A stretch of 64,000 nucleotides of DNA, from positions 15,915 through 79,914 of the forward strand of contig JABABL010000001.1 of the NCBI GenBank assembly GCA_014238225.1. Reading direction: 5' to 3'. Position 1 is the first letter of the stretch, and every line of letters begins with the position of its first letter. Positions 10,247-20,184 of the stretch are shown here, in pieces. The DNA comes from Mycoplasmatales bacterium (GTDB lineage Bacteria > Bacillota_I > Bacilli_A > Mycoplasmatales > JABAAY01). Under the pieces are notes generated by a model. That model was not told where the DNA came from, did not search any database, and was given only the letters and a program-made list of their open reading frames with translations. The translations under genes and the position numbers were made by a program.

Positions 10247-11260
10247 TTATTTTTCGTCTTCTTTAAGTGTTGTGCTCTTTATTTTTTTAATTTTAATAAT
10301 GCCTTGATCTCTTGAGGGATTAAAGCCATGTATTTTGTTTAATATAACAGCATTTATACAGAATCCTATGAAAATTGACCTGCTTATTCAAAGCAACAGT
10401 ATTGAAAGGGACATTACTAACGCTATAGAACCGTAGATATTCGTGTAAGCAAATAAAAGGGAATATAAACCTATAAAAACTGTAAAAACCAACGACACAA
10501 GGAGTGATGAAACAAAAGCTCCCCCATGCACCTTTCTTCAAGTTAATTTTATTGAAGGAGTAAACAAGTGTAATAGAGTGAAAAGAACATAGAGAAAAAC
10601 AATAACAACAAGAAACTGTGAAAGAATAGCTACAGGAATATAGTTAGCATTCTCGGTAAAAACAAAACTTATACCAAACAATATGAAAAGCATTGCAACA
10701 GCAGTTAATAAAAAAATAACATACAAAAAGTAGCTTTTTAGAAAAGAAGAACCACCCTTTCTTACACCATACAACGTATTTGCCATTTCAATAATTTTAT
10801 TCATTCCCTTGGCCGCTATATGAACAGAGCCAAAAACAACCGAAACGCCTGCAAAAGCAGCCAACACTATCTCTCCACTATTACGGAAATTGCCCAAGAA
10901 ATTGTTAAATATTTCTTCAATTGTCGTGACTATGGAAGCATCATTGATTAAAGAAAATAATTGAGTTAAGATTCTAATTACAAAGACCCTTACCTCCTCA
11001 CTTGAAAAAACAATTACTAAAAAAAGTGCAGCAGTTGGTATAAATGCTATCAGTAAGTAAAAGGCTAAGGATGTTGTTATTCACTTATTCTCTTGTTTCA
11101 AAGCAAGTTCTTTGGTCTGCAAGGAAATTGTTTTCATTTCTTTTTTGGTTACCTTGAATCTATAAAAAGAACTTTTAATGGCTATTCAAGAAAGAACAAA
11201 ATAATAAAAATCTAAGATTACAGTATATAAGTTGGTGAATCAAGCAACAGTTTTATTCAT
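10247..11260 (-). CDS. YihY/virulence factor BrkB family membrane protein
   Basis: A 337-residue membrane protein with about six hydrophobic segments. It shows the family pattern of a large cytoplasmic N-terminal part, an S-L-A-F-Y-L-L-I-A-F-I-P entry helix, and a late R-K-V-H-G-G-A-F stretch before the last helices, like W-R-x-x-x-x-G-A in YihY proteins. The role of the family is not established, despite old labels as RNase BN or BrkB. An AGGAG Shine-Dalgarno sequence lies about 9 nt before the ATG, unlike most first genes here. It ends 53 bp from tRNA-Glu on the same strand. ORF pieces are joined through TGA at 10538. Confidence 0.75.
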
Positions 11261-11299
11261 AGCACTGCTCCTATTTTACATTTAAAAAAACAATAGTTT

Positions 11300-12085
11300 T
11301 TATGTTTTGGAAGGGGAAACCTGAACGATAGTTTTTTGAGTAGCAAGTGACTGAAAAAAATGATTTTGGAAATCTAAGAAAGTGTACGCATTACAATTTT
11401 TGGCACAGTCTATAAAGTATGTGCAAGCAGCTACCACGGAGTTAAAAACGTTGTTTAAATTTTTACTTACAAAGCTGGAAACCACCGCACCTAATACACA
11501 ACCCATGCCAGTCAATTGAGTTAACTGCAAAGAGTTTTGTTCTATTTTTATAGTGGTATCGCCATTTGAAATATAATCGGTTGGACCGGTAGCTACAACT
11601 GTTGCATTATATTTTTTAGCAAGTTGTTTAACTATCTCTTCCATGCCTTTTTCAGTTTCATTACTATCTACACCCATTTGATTACTTTTTTGATGATAGA
11701 TATATTTAATTTCACTGTAATTTCCCTTTAACACACTAACGGCATTTGTTTTTAAAATTTCAAATGTTGCCTCGCTTCTCAACGAAGATGCTCCAACACC
11801 TACTGGGTCTAAAATAACTTTTATTTTTTTATCTTTAGCTATCGTTGCAGCCGTTACAAATATTTTGGAACTAGACAAAGTTCCAATGTTTAAATACAGA
11901 ACTTTTGAAATAGCTAAAATATCGTCTAATTCTTTGTAACCATTTGTAATTATGATTGGGGAAGTTTTCAAAAATATACAAACATTTGCACAGTTATTAA
12001 CTGTTACGATATTGGTTATTTGCGGCACTAAAGTCGTATCTTTTAGAAATTGTGTTTTAACGATTTGATTTAATTCTTGTTTCAT
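11300..12085 (-). CDS. thiM: Hydroxyethylthiazole kinase ThiM
   Basis: A 261-residue ribokinase-like enzyme that phosphorylates the thiazole alcohol THZ so that it can be joined to HMP-PP. Diagnostic stretches are P-Q-I-T-N-I-V-T-V-N-N-C-A-N near the start, V-I-L-D-P-V-G-V-G-A in the middle, K-G-N-Y-S-E-I after it, and the C-terminal anion hole L-T-G-M-G-C with the catalytic Cys. Length fits ThiM (about 260-270). Its ATG lies inside the end of the tenA-like gene (29-nt overlap), so the four thiamine genes form one operon read from 14381 downward. Confidence 0.92.
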   Translation of the reverse strand: MKQELNQIVKTQFLKDTTLVPQITNIVTVNNCANVCIFLKTSPIIITNGYKELDDILAISKVLYLNIGTLSSSKIFVTAATIAKDKKIKVILDPVGVGASSLRSEATFEILKTNAVSVLKGNYSEIKYIYHQKSNQMGVDSNETEKGMEEIVKQLAKKYNATVVATGPTDYISNGDTTIKIEQNSLQLTQLTGMGCVLGAVVSSFVSKNLNNVFNSVVAACTYFIDCAKNCNAYTFLDFQNHFFQSLATQKTIVQVSPSKT

Positions 12086-12707
12086 ATTGTTTTATAAGTT
12101 GATTAAAAAGTGTAATTTCTGAAGCAACACTCTCTAAAAACACGCTTAATATTTTCTGTTGAGTTTTTCAGTCAGATTTTAAAAACATAATATCTGCAAA
12201 TGCTACATTATCAACATTCATCTTTTTTGCAACAAAAGAAACATTGTAATTATAAATAAGACCGAGAAAAGTAGATGTTTTATTTTTGTTTTGACTCATT
12301 GAAGAAAATATTTCGAAATATCCTAACAGAGATGGCAAGAAAGCAAAACGACTTACCGCATAATTATTTTTCATGGTAACTGTTTTCACACACTTTGCAT
12401 ATTGCCTTGTTGTTTTTTCTATTTTTGATGTTTCCTGATTTTCGGATTTTTTTCACTGATTACGATACTCCATAAAACTAAGCGCTCATTCCAAAATTCT
12501 TATTTTATGTTTTTCTTTGATTTCTGTTTTAAATCCCAAAATTATCGATGGTAAACACTGTTCTATGAAATATAAACGTTGATTGTTTCAAAAAGACAGT
12601 AGTTCAGGACACAATTGATTTTCACTTATTATTTGAATTCAAGGGTGATAAATGTAGTTATTTCATTTCCCAGGGTATTGTGTTTTAAATTGTTTTAAAA
12701 ATGTCAT
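12057..12707 (-). CDS. TenA-like protein lacking the active-site Cys
   Basis: A 216-residue all-helical protein. Its place in the operon, its length and the motif G-Y-F-E-I-F (TenA: G-Y-x-E-I-G) identify it as a second TenA/THI-4 paralogue. The Cys that begins the active-site motif in classical TenA (C-x-x-x-Y-x-E-I) is replaced, reading L-P-S-L-L-G-Y-F-E-I. A C-terminal Glu remains (A-S-E-I-T-L-F-N-Q). Cys-less TenA_E proteins in other organisms act on amino- or formylamino-HMP to salvage pyrimidine. Whether this copy does so, or is a non-catalytic partner, cannot be told. It starts on the last base of the tenA stop and overlaps thiM. Confidence 0.65.
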
Positions 12708-13348
12708 TATTCTATTCCTTGATTGAAAAAGTTAATTTCGCACTCCAAACCTTTTTTGTAAGCATCTTCTGCCGTTATTTTCTGATCAGGTGATAACAAT
12801 TCATACTGTTCATTTAATCTAGTTATTCAGTTTTGTGAATTTGCTTGAAATTGAGAAGAACTGTATAATTTTTTTCACGTAGCAAGATATGTTGATTTTT
12901 TAGGTCTTAAATTTACAAATTTAAGACCTATTTCTGCATAGGATACAGGGCAAGCACCAAAAGCAAAAAGACATACGGAATAGTTATATTTTTGTAAAGA
13001 ATTCTCCAAAAAAGTTAAATACTTTTTTGTACTAACGGACGTCACGTCATTAAAATCACTTTGACTAAAAACTTCATTTCTTTCCTCTTCTTTAATTTCA
13101 TAAAAAAATGAAATCATTTCTTCTAAAAGACTTTTCTGTAATTTGCGTTCTGTCGTCTTACAAATTAAATCCATGAACAAGGAGTTATATTTATTCAAAA
13201 ACAAATCATCTTGTTCTAAATAAACTTGATATTTTTTCGGATCGAGAGTATCGTTAATTAATGAATTAATAAATGGATGTTCCACATATCCTTTGACAAT
13301 TGATTTGTTATTTTCAAGGAAGTTTGTATAGAAACTCATGTTTTCCAT
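12707..13348 (-). CDS. tenA: Thiaminase II/aminopyrimidine hydrolase TenA
   Basis: A 213-residue TenA family protein, the usual length. The start Y-V-E-H-P-F-I-N-S-L is the typical substrate-pocket helix. F-G-A-C-P-V-S-Y-A-E-I-G carries the catalytic Cys and the Tyr/Glu of the active site, and E-I-N-F-F-N-Q near the C-terminus supplies the conserved Glu. TenA hydrolyses degraded thiamine or aminopyrimidine to HMP for reuse. It sits 10 bp after thiD2-thiE and overlaps the second TenA-like gene by one base. It therefore belongs to a salvage rather than de novo pathway; no thiC or thiG is seen. Confidence 0.88.
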
Positions 13349-13358
13349 TTTAACTTAT

Positions 13359-14381
13359 TTAAGTTAGAGAGTTTACAATTTTTCTTTTTCTTTCACCAAT
13401 ATCTTGGGCATCAACAAAGATGTCTATTCCGCTAAAAACTTTAAAATCAGGACATAATTTTTTAATTTCTTTTATCCGGGGAATTGTAAAACCACCTATT
13501 AAGAAAACAGGAATAAGAGGATTATATTTATTGAAAAGACGTGCAGCACTTTCTACACCCATTACCTTCGCATCTGGTTTATTTTTGGTTTGTCAAACAG
13601 CACCTATACCAATGTAATCAGGCTTTAAAGAAATTGCTGCAATTACTTCGCGTTCATCAGAGCAACTAATACCAATTATAGGGAACACTCCCCTAAGGGA
13701 AGACCACTGATGAATGTTTTTCTTGAGATCTTCTTGTCCAAGGTGTAATCCGATAGACTTTGTTTTTCATGCCAATTGAATATCATCGTTAATTATTAAT
13801 AGAACTTCTTTCCTTTTATAAAAATCTTTAATTAAAGAAACATCGGCTTCCTTTTCTTTTAAAGAACCCTTCTTGTTTCGGTATTGCACTAATTTATAAT
13901 GATGATGACCTAACTTTTTAGCATTTTGGCAATAGTTGGAGCTTAAGATAGGATACAGTTCATTGCGCAAATACCGAAGATAGTAGTTTTTTGAAAACTC
14001 ATTTTCACTTTCGTAACTTTTGTAACGGCACTTTCTAAAAAAAGAAATAGAGTCACTTTTTGCTTCTAAGCGAGAATATTCCTCCAAGTTTCTTATTGCC
14101 TCACCAGCCCTTTTAAAATTTGCCATCAATAAACTGTAAAGGGTCTTGTGTGCAGAGTATGTTTGATTATACTCTTCGTCTTTTGAAATATTTCTAGAGT
14201 TTAATAAACTAGCATCTAACTCATTCAAATGTTCACGTATAGAATGGCGAATACGAGATATTTTTTTTGCCAAATCATCTCAATTTTGAACTCTTGCGAA
14301 ATCTTCAACAACTCTAAGGCCTTCACATGCTCGATTTACATTCATGTCTATAATTTGAAGTATCTTATCTTTGTTTTCCAT
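13359..14381 (-). CDS. thiE: ThiD2-ThiE fusion (HMP-P kinase/thiamine phosphate synthase)
   Basis: A 340-residue two-domain protein. Residues about 1-115 contain paired N-R-A-C-E-G-L-R-V-V-E-D-F-A-R and N-F-K-R-A-G-E-A-I-R-N-L-E-E-Y motifs, the mark of the ThiD2 domain found fused to ThiE in several phyla and described as a monofunctional HMP-phosphate kinase. Residues about 130-340 are ThiE: the S-I-G-L-H-L-G-Q-E-D-L and G-I-S-C-S-D segments, D-Y-I-G-I-G-A-V, and late F-L-I-G-G-F-T. The enzyme couples HMP-PP with THZ-P to give thiamine phosphate. It is the first gene of the operon; TATAAT ends 6 nt before its ATG, leaving no space for a TPP riboswitch. Confidence 0.85.
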
Positions 14382-14387
14382 AAAATT

Positions 14388-14393
14388 ATTATA
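14388..14393 (-). promoter_or_regulatory. -10 box for the thiamine operon, predicted leaderless
   Basis: Minus-strand TATAAT ending 6 nt before the ATG at 14381. Confidence 0.55.
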
Positions 14394-14450
14394 GTTCCTT
14401 TTAAATTAAAATTGAATTTTTTCAATAAAACAAAATACAGTAAAACAATT

Positions 14451-14456
14451 TATAAT
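14451..14456 (+). promoter_or_regulatory. -10 box for nitroreductase, predicted leaderless
   Basis: TATAAT ending 7 nt before the ATG at 14464. Together with the box at 14388 it forms a compact divergent promoter pair within 82 bp. Confidence 0.55.
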
Positions 14457-14463
14457 TAGTTTT

Positions 14464-15240
14464 ATGAACACAACTGAAAGAATAAAAAATCATCAATCAA
14501 TAAGAAAATATAAAAACTCACCAATACCAAAAAAAATAATCAATGAAATATTGGAAGCAGCTCAATACACAAGCACATCTGGTAATATGCAAAGCTATTC
14601 TGTTATTATTACATCCGACCAAGAAATCAAGAAGAAATTGTTTGTGCCACACATGGAACAGTCCATGATTTTGGAAGCACCACTGTTTTGAACTTTTTGT
14701 GCCGACTTTAACCGAATAAAAAAATGAATGTTATTAAGCAAAACAACCTTTAACTACGACAATTTCATGGCTTTTATGATTGGTGCAATTGACGCAATTC
14801 TCTTTTCACAAAATGTTTCACTCGCTTCAGAAGAAAAAGGACTAGGCATTTGTTACATGGGTTCTACTCTTGCTAACGCACACTTAATAGCACCAATTCT
14901 GAAGTTACCGAAAAACGTTATCCCCGTTTGTGGTTTTTCAATGGGGTATCCCGACGAGAATCCAGAATCCAGAGATCGCCTACCAGTTGAAGGCATTGTT
15001 CACTGAGATGTTTACAATGATTATAAGGACGAAGATATTCAAAGAATTTATAAGCAAAAAAATGAAATGTTTGAAAAAAGACTTCTGAAAAACGAGTCTT
15101 TAGCAAAACAAATTGAAGAAAAATCAGTTAAAAATACTGCGCAAGTTTACAGCATTTTAAAGTACACACAAGAAGCATACAAAAAATACAGCAAACAACT
15201 ACTTAGTTTAATTGATGAAAAAGACTTCTTCAATAACTAA
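14464..15240 (+). CDS. Nitroreductase family flavoprotein (NfsA/Frp-like)
   Basis: A 258-residue FMN-dependent nitroreductase. The start R-I-K-N-H-Q-S-I-R-K-Y is the family FMN-phosphate motif (H-R-S-I-R-x-Y/F), followed by A-A-Q-Y-T-S-T-S-G-N-M-Q-S. G-L-G-I-C-Y-M-G-S near residue 130 and P-V-C-G-F-S-M-G-Y-P near 155 match the NfsA/Frp subgroup of NAD(P)H oxidoreductases, which reduce nitro compounds, quinones or flavin. The substrate in the cell is unknown. The gene stands alone, divergent from the thiamine operon. TGA-Trp codons at 14689 and elsewhere join the ORF pieces. Confidence 0.85.
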
Positions 15241-15385
15241 AAGTCAGAACTTAAGATCATATTGTCCCAGCTAGATGTACCCACTTAGTCCATAAAAAAC
15301 CATAGATTTACAAGGAACGACAGTAACAGTTGTAAAAAAACTCGCTATTTGTTTAAACTATATACAGAGATATATACAGATAATT
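15241..15385. other. Intergenic segment with possible mobile-element end remnant
   Basis: No gene. Bases from about 15262 (TCCCAGCTAGATGTACCCAC) resemble 25976-26030 in order: CCCAGCTA, ATGT, GTACxCA, then TCCA and an A-run. The segment also has a direct repeat of TATACAGA just before the ZIP transporter ATG. This may be a decayed insertion-sequence end; no transposase is left. Confidence 0.25.
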
Positions 15386-16294
15386 ATGAATAACACAAAT
15401 CTTATAGCAATTCAAAGTGTTTTTGGGGTAACGATTTTTGTGGTTGCAATTGTTTCAGGTTTAATTCCCTTTTTAAATCACAATAAACCCAAAATATTTT
15501 CCTCTATTTTCTTTAGAGTGGGAGAAGCACTTGCTGCAGGGGTTTTTCTTGGAGCTGGCCTTCTTCATTTAATTCCAGATGCTCAAGAAAGTTTTAGTAA
15601 TTTTCCTGTTTTCTTAACAAACAGCAGTGCATATCCCATAGTTTTATTTATTGCCGGCATATCTTTCCTGTTGTTTTTAGGCATTGAACATGTTTTTAGC
15701 TACTTAAACATGAAAAAAAACACTGTTCACATCACCGGAAGCGGAATAAAAAATTTAAATGGAATCAACATAAATATAAAAAATCCTAAACATAACGAAG
15801 ACACTTGTGAAAAGCAAGAAGAACACGCTAAAAATAACACAGTCATTGCCATTAGTGCAGCACTAGCACTATCACTTCATTCATTTTTTGCGGGCACAGC
15901 GTTGGGTTCAACTTCAATAGTAGATGGAGGTGTAGGCTCCTTAGTGACAATATTTGTTGCAATCATTGCTCACAAATGAGCAGCCTCTTTCTCGCTTTCG
16001 ATCACACTAAACAAAAGTGGTCTAAAAAGGTGACAGGGAATCATATTATTCATTATTTTTTCACTTATGACACCACTGGGTGTTATGGCAGGAACTGTAC
16101 TAAACTTAAGCAGTGTTGCTAGCGGGGTTGCCCCAGCAATACTGTTGTCCATATCAGCGGGAACATTTCTTTATCTAGGAACCCTACACGGACTAGAAAA
16201 GTCTATCCTAGCGAAAGAGTGTTGCGACTGAAAAATATTTTTATTTGTAATTCTGGGTTTTGTCATTATGGCTATTATTGCAATCTTTACATAA
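15386..16294 (+). CDS. ZIP family metal (zinc/iron) transporter
   Basis: A 302-residue membrane protein with about eight helices and a hydrophilic loop after the third (residues about 115-155). Helix 4 has L-S-L-H-S-F-F-A-G-T-A-L-G, which matches the ZIP signature (H-S-x-x-E-G-x-A-L-G, here with Ala for Glu). Helix 5 has the paired A-H-K-W metal-binding His. An earlier H-L-I-P-D-A is another conserved piece. ZIP proteins import Zn2+, Fe2+ or Mn2+; which one cannot be told. The Glu-to-Ala change at a usual metal ligand is notable. TGA-Trp codons join the two halves. Confidence 0.85.
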
Positions 16295-16315
16295 CTTTAT
16301 TCAAAGCTATTCCTT

Positions 16316-16321
16316 TAAAAT
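16316..16321 (+). promoter_or_regulatory. -10 box for lipoprotein at 16328, predicted leaderless
   Basis: TAAAAT ending 6 nt before the ATG. Confidence 0.4.
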
Positions 16322-16327
16322 AATAGT

Positions 16328-17707
16328 ATGAAAAAGCGCAAATTTCTATCTTTGCTTGGCATCACAACCATGGTTGGAAGTGCTGTAATTGCCTCTGTAG
16401 CGCAGCAATGTTCTGACAACATAAATCTTTCTAGAAGAGAAATTTTAAATTCAGCGATGAATCAGATTAATACTTATAACAGCGCTGTTGAAAACAATTT
16501 AAGTAGAAGTTCTGTAGCATTAGTAAATAGTTTTAACAGTTTTGGTCGACAGATTTTTAAAAACAGTGATGTTACTCTTGAAACAGTGTCATTCAGTACT
16601 AGTCAAATTGAAATAGATGCAATAGGGTCATCTGTTATTGTTTTGGACCGCAATGCTATCTTTTCTTTTTCTAACGGAATTTCTTTTACACCCAATACCG
16701 AAGCCACTAACACAGGTCTAAGCGAAGGATTTCAATTAACTAACATTACTTTTACTCCAGGAAACGATATTGAAAATGCTCTAGTGAATAACTTATCTTC
16801 ACCGCCCGAATTGGATTTATTAAATAATGTTTTATTTAATAACCCCTTTTCTTCAGCAAGAACTTACAATGTTCAAAATTTTATAAAGATTTTTAATGAC
16901 GGAATTGGAGCTTCAACAACACAACAGACAGGAATAACAACATCAAACCCCGATTTTTTTGGATCTGATCCAAACTCGTTTAACTATTCCTTTTCAATAA
17001 GAGATCTCGCTAACAGTGAAACAAGTGTAAATGCTTATGACTTTTCGCTTGTTGTTGTCTCGTTGAATGGAAACATTTTAAACGCGGGTGAACAAAGTTT
17101 TGTAAGCCAAGAAGATTATCTTTTTAGAATTGACTTTGAGAATTATTTGACAGACGAATCTATTGAAAGTAACAGTAAGTATGCCGTTTCCTCTTCTGAT
17201 TTTTCTATTGATTCCTCTACTTTTGTTCAATCAGCTACTAGTACGTTCTTTTCGCTATCACGTTCCAATTCAGAAACTGAGCAAAACGTAATCAGACTTA
17301 TACAAAGAGACACTGCTGGACTGTTTTTTACTATTACAGATCCAAGCACAAACTCCCCAAATAACGCAGCATTTGCTGACGAAGATGTTGAAAGCATAAC
17401 CAGCGATATTGCTATAGAACAAATTAGAACACAAGCTATTTCAACCAGTGATGATAATTTTAATATATTTTTAGTGATTGATAATTTGCGATTTTTTTAT
17501 AATTCTCCTCCTTCAATATCTCCAAGTGTAAACACATTTGTTTCTAGTGACCGAATAGGACCATATGCAGAAACACCTCAAAATGCTGAAGTGGGTACAC
17601 CAATTATTTTGAGTTTTTCTCTTAGTGCCCGCGACGACATTGATTTACCAGGAGACGGTGAAGTTTTTGGAAATGTTTTTATAAATGCAGAGCCCAGTCC
17701 TAACTAG
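16328..17707 (+). CDS. Surface lipoprotein with one repeat-family module
   Basis: A 459-residue predicted lipoprotein: MKKRK, a hydrophobic segment, then the lipobox V-A-Q-Q-C at residue 28. Residues about 35-145 follow the same plan as the modules of the large lipoprotein at 59689-62748. That plan is an N-terminal helix (L-N-S-A-M-N-Q-I), a linker, V-S-F-S-T-S-Q-I-E-type strands, then F-x-L-x-N-I-x-F. The C-terminal two thirds are Ser/Asn/Thr-rich and unlike anything I recognise. No Trp codons of either type occur. The last eight bases overlap the 3' end of convergent manA, so both transcripts are antisense to each other there. Location at the outer face is inferred from the signal. Confidence 0.75.
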   Translation: MKKRKFLSLLGITTMVGSAVIASVAQQCSDNINLSRREILNSAMNQINTYNSAVENNLSRSSVALVNSFNSFGRQIFKNSDVTLETVSFSTSQIEIDAIGSSVIVLDRNAIFSFSNGISFTPNTEATNTGLSEGFQLTNITFTPGNDIENALVNNLSSPPELDLLNNVLFNNPFSSARTYNVQNFIKIFNDGIGASTTQQTGITTSNPDFFGSDPNSFNYSFSIRDLANSETSVNAYDFSLVVVSLNGNILNAGEQSFVSQEDYLFRIDFENYLTDESIESNSKYAVSSSDFSIDSSTFVQSATSTFFSLSRSNSETEQNVIRLIQRDTAGLFFTITDPSTNSPNNAAFADEDVESITSDIAIEQIRTQAISTSDDNFNIFLVIDNLRFFYNSPPSISPSVNTFVSSDRIGPYAETPQNAEVGTPIILSFSLSARDDIDLPGDGEVFGNVFINAEPSPN

Positions 17708-18641
17708 GATGAGTGATAAATAATTTGTTTTTCCCCGTGATGAAAAGAGAGTCAACCTCGTTATTTTCAACTATTCAAGTTTGTCCCTTTTGGAAATCAA
17801 AACCGTTAATAGTTCCTTCTCCTTCATAGCAAGTCATTACTAAAAACTGTGCAGAATATACGTTTTTCATTTTTACTTCTGAAGAAACAACAAGTCGGTC
17901 AGTAGCAAAATACTGGTTTTTAATCATGTGTTGATAATAATTTATCTTGTTATAAGTAATTGTTTTAGAAGGAGAAATTTTTTCATTATCCTGCGGGGAA
18001 TAAATATTATCAAGAGATTGTTTAATATGTAAATCCCTTAATTTTCCATTCTCTAATCTATCGTAGTCATATAATCGATAAGTTATGTCAGATGACTGTT
18101 GAACCTCGTAGACAAAAGTTCCTGATTTAATGGCATGAACAGTACCAGGGTCAACATTAAAACAATCACCATTACTTATTGGAAGTTCTCTTAAAAAATT
18201 TTTTCAATCTTTATTATGGACCATGGTAGCGGCCTCTTCATTTGTCTTGGCGTTGTGACCAAAGACGATATTATTTAGAGGTTTAGTTTCAAGGATAAAT
18301 CAAGCTTCAAATTTACCATACTCTTGACCTTCGTTTTCTTGGGCATATTTGTCATCAGGGTGCAATTGAACACTTAAGTTTTGCTCAGCATCCAGAAACT
18401 TAATTAGTATAGGAAAAAGAGTTGTTGTCTGTTTTCCAAATATTTGTGGACAGTTTTTTCATAAGAAAGTTAAGGATTTTCCTTTGTGTTCTCCATTAAT
18501 TACAATGCTTTCCTTACCATCAACAGCACTTGCTAATCATGCCTCACCAATGTTTTTGTTTTTGTCGATAGGAATGTTGTAAGCACTTAATTTTTGTCCT
18601 CCCCATATCTTCTCTGATAAGAAAGGCTTTAAAAAAATCAT
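17700..18641 (-). CDS. manA: Mannose-6-phosphate isomerase (class I)
   Basis: A 313-residue cupin enzyme that interconverts mannose-6-P and fructose-6-P. The start L-K-P-F-L-S-E-K-I-W-G-G is typical. Zn ligands are visible in L-S-V-Q-L-H-P-D-D (Gln, His) and in D-P-G-T-V-H-A-I (His), with K-F-E-A-W between them. Length matches the short Bacillus-type ManA (about 315). It connects mannose to glycolysis; pgi and sugar kinases lie 3-8 kb away. Its stop TAG overlaps the stop of the convergent lipoprotein by 8 nt. Five TGA-Trp codons lie at conserved positions, so no piece is long enough to stand out under the standard code. Confidence 0.92.
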
Positions 18642-18693
18642 AAATCAACATTAACATATTTTTTTAAAACAAGTATAATTAATGTGAAATGTT

Positions 18694-18768
18694 GCCGACT
18701 TAGCTCAAGGGTAGAGCACTTGCATGGTAAGCAAGGGGTTGTAGGTTCAAGTCCTACAGTCGGCACCA
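18694..18768 (+). tRNA. tRNA-Thr (GGT)
   Basis: Anticodon loop ATGGTAA, anticodon GGT; acceptor GCCGACT paired with AGTCGGC; encoded CCA. Confidence 0.93.
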
Positions 18769-18771
18769 TAT

Positions 18772-18847
18772 GTCTCCGTAGCTCAGTTGGCAGAGCAACT
18801 GACTCTTAATCAGTGGGTCGTCGGTTCGAGACCGACCGGGGGCACCA
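18772..18847 (+). tRNA. tRNA-Lys (CTT)
   Basis: Anticodon CTT; acceptor GTCTCCG pairs with CGGGGGC including two G-T pairs; encoded CCA. A tRNA-Lys (TTT) lies at 31800. Confidence 0.92.
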
Positions 18848-18851
18848 TCGT

Positions 18852-18935
<84 letters not shown>

Positions 18936-19009
18936 TAAAAAACAAACATTAAAAATAATTCTTTATTTTTACAAAAAACTATTAGAATAGAACCCATAGG
19001 AGTAAAAAA

Positions 19010-19324
19010 ATGATTAAAAAAGTAAACGAAAAGAAATTTAGTGCAGAATTAGCAAATAACAAGCATGTTGTTTGTAAGTTTTTTGCAACGTGATGTGGGC
19101 CTTGTAAAATGACCGCACCAATATTTGAAGAGGTTTCTGAAGAAATAAAGAATGTTGCCTTCTTGGAAGTCAATATAGATGAAGAGGAAGAACTAACCAA
19201 ACAAAACAAAGTTGAGGTTCTACCAACCATCATTGCATACGAAAACGGTAAAGCTAAAGAAATAATTACAGGTTTTCGTGGCAAGACTGACATAATTGCT
19301 TTTGTTAAAAGGAATAGTCAATAA
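19010..19324 (+). CDS. trxA: Thioredoxin
   Basis: A 104-residue thioredoxin, the standard length. The active site W-C-G-P-C lies at residues 28-32 and its Trp is encoded by TGA, one of the best proofs of the alternative code here. V-L-P-T-I near 76 holds the conserved cis-Pro. It reduces protein disulfides in the cytoplasm. The start is chosen by an AGGAG Shine-Dalgarno 6 nt upstream and by homology; a start at the internal Met (19109) would miss the active site. The HAD phosphatase follows after 12 bp. Confidence 0.96.
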
Positions 19325-19336
19325 ACGATCTAGTTG

Positions 19337-20176
19337 ATGGATAAAGAAAAACTAAAACAAATAAAAATAGTGGCTTTTGATTTAGACCACACATTGTTGT
19401 CTGATTCACACACTTTAAGTGATTATGCTGTAGACACATGCAGAAAATTATTAAAACAGGGATACTATGTAATAATAAGCACCGGCAGACCACATTTTAA
19501 TACTGACTGAGTACTTGAAAAAATAGGAAAGAACCAACCAAATCTATTTCAAGTGTCCTTAAACGGTGCTTTTATAAAAGATGTATCTAAGGATAAGTTA
19601 CTCTACCAAAACTTTATAGACCCAAAGATATTAGAAGAAGTTTATGCCTTCCTTGAACAAAACAAATTTAAGACAAATGTTTACACTGATGTAGACATCA
19701 TAGGGTCTAAAAAAACATTTTTAACTAAATGATTGACTAAAGTTTCAAAAAGAGATGTTTTAATAAAACCATACAGTGACTTTCCTACAAAAAACATTTC
19801 AAAAATTGTTTCGTATGTTGAAAGAGTTATTTTCATAAGTAAAAAATTAGACAGACTGGAGTCAGCATGAGCAGGAAAGCTTGAATTTTTCAGAAGCACA
19901 TGGGGCGGATTTGAAATTTGTAGCAAAGGAATCTCCAAGAGTTTTGGTGTTGAATACATAGCGAAAAAACATGGTTTAACCTTAAACAACGTAATGGCCT
20001 TCGGAGATAGCGGAAACGATGTTTGTTTAATTTCTCATAGTGGAATTGGTGTTGCTATGTCGAACGGTACAGGAGCAGCTGTAAAATCGTCTGACTACAC
20101 AACAAGATACACTCACTTGAGAGATGGTGCAGCTAGATTTGCTGCTGAACATCTCCTTAACGAGAAAGATTATTAG
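19337..20176 (+). CDS. HAD-superfamily phosphatase, Cof type
   Basis: A 279-residue Cof/YidA-type hydrolase. Motif I is F-D-L-D-H-T-L-L (residues about 14-21) with the Asp nucleophile. Motif II is I-S-T-G-R-P. A cap domain follows, and motif IV is A-F-G-D-S-G-N-D-V near residue 225. These enzymes dephosphorylate sugar phosphates, FMN or similar small molecules; several paralogues are usual in mollicutes, and the substrate cannot be named. It lies in a plus-strand run trxA, this gene, GH1, pgi with 7-12 bp gaps. TGA-Trp codons occur at three places before the visible C-terminal part. Confidence 0.87.
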
Positions 20177-20184
20177 CAATATTG

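Noticed and set aside
14382-14463. Possible TPP riboswitch ahead of the thiamine operon
   Set aside because: Only 82 bp separate the divergent start codons, the -10 box lies 6 nt from the ATG, and no thi-box sequence is present.
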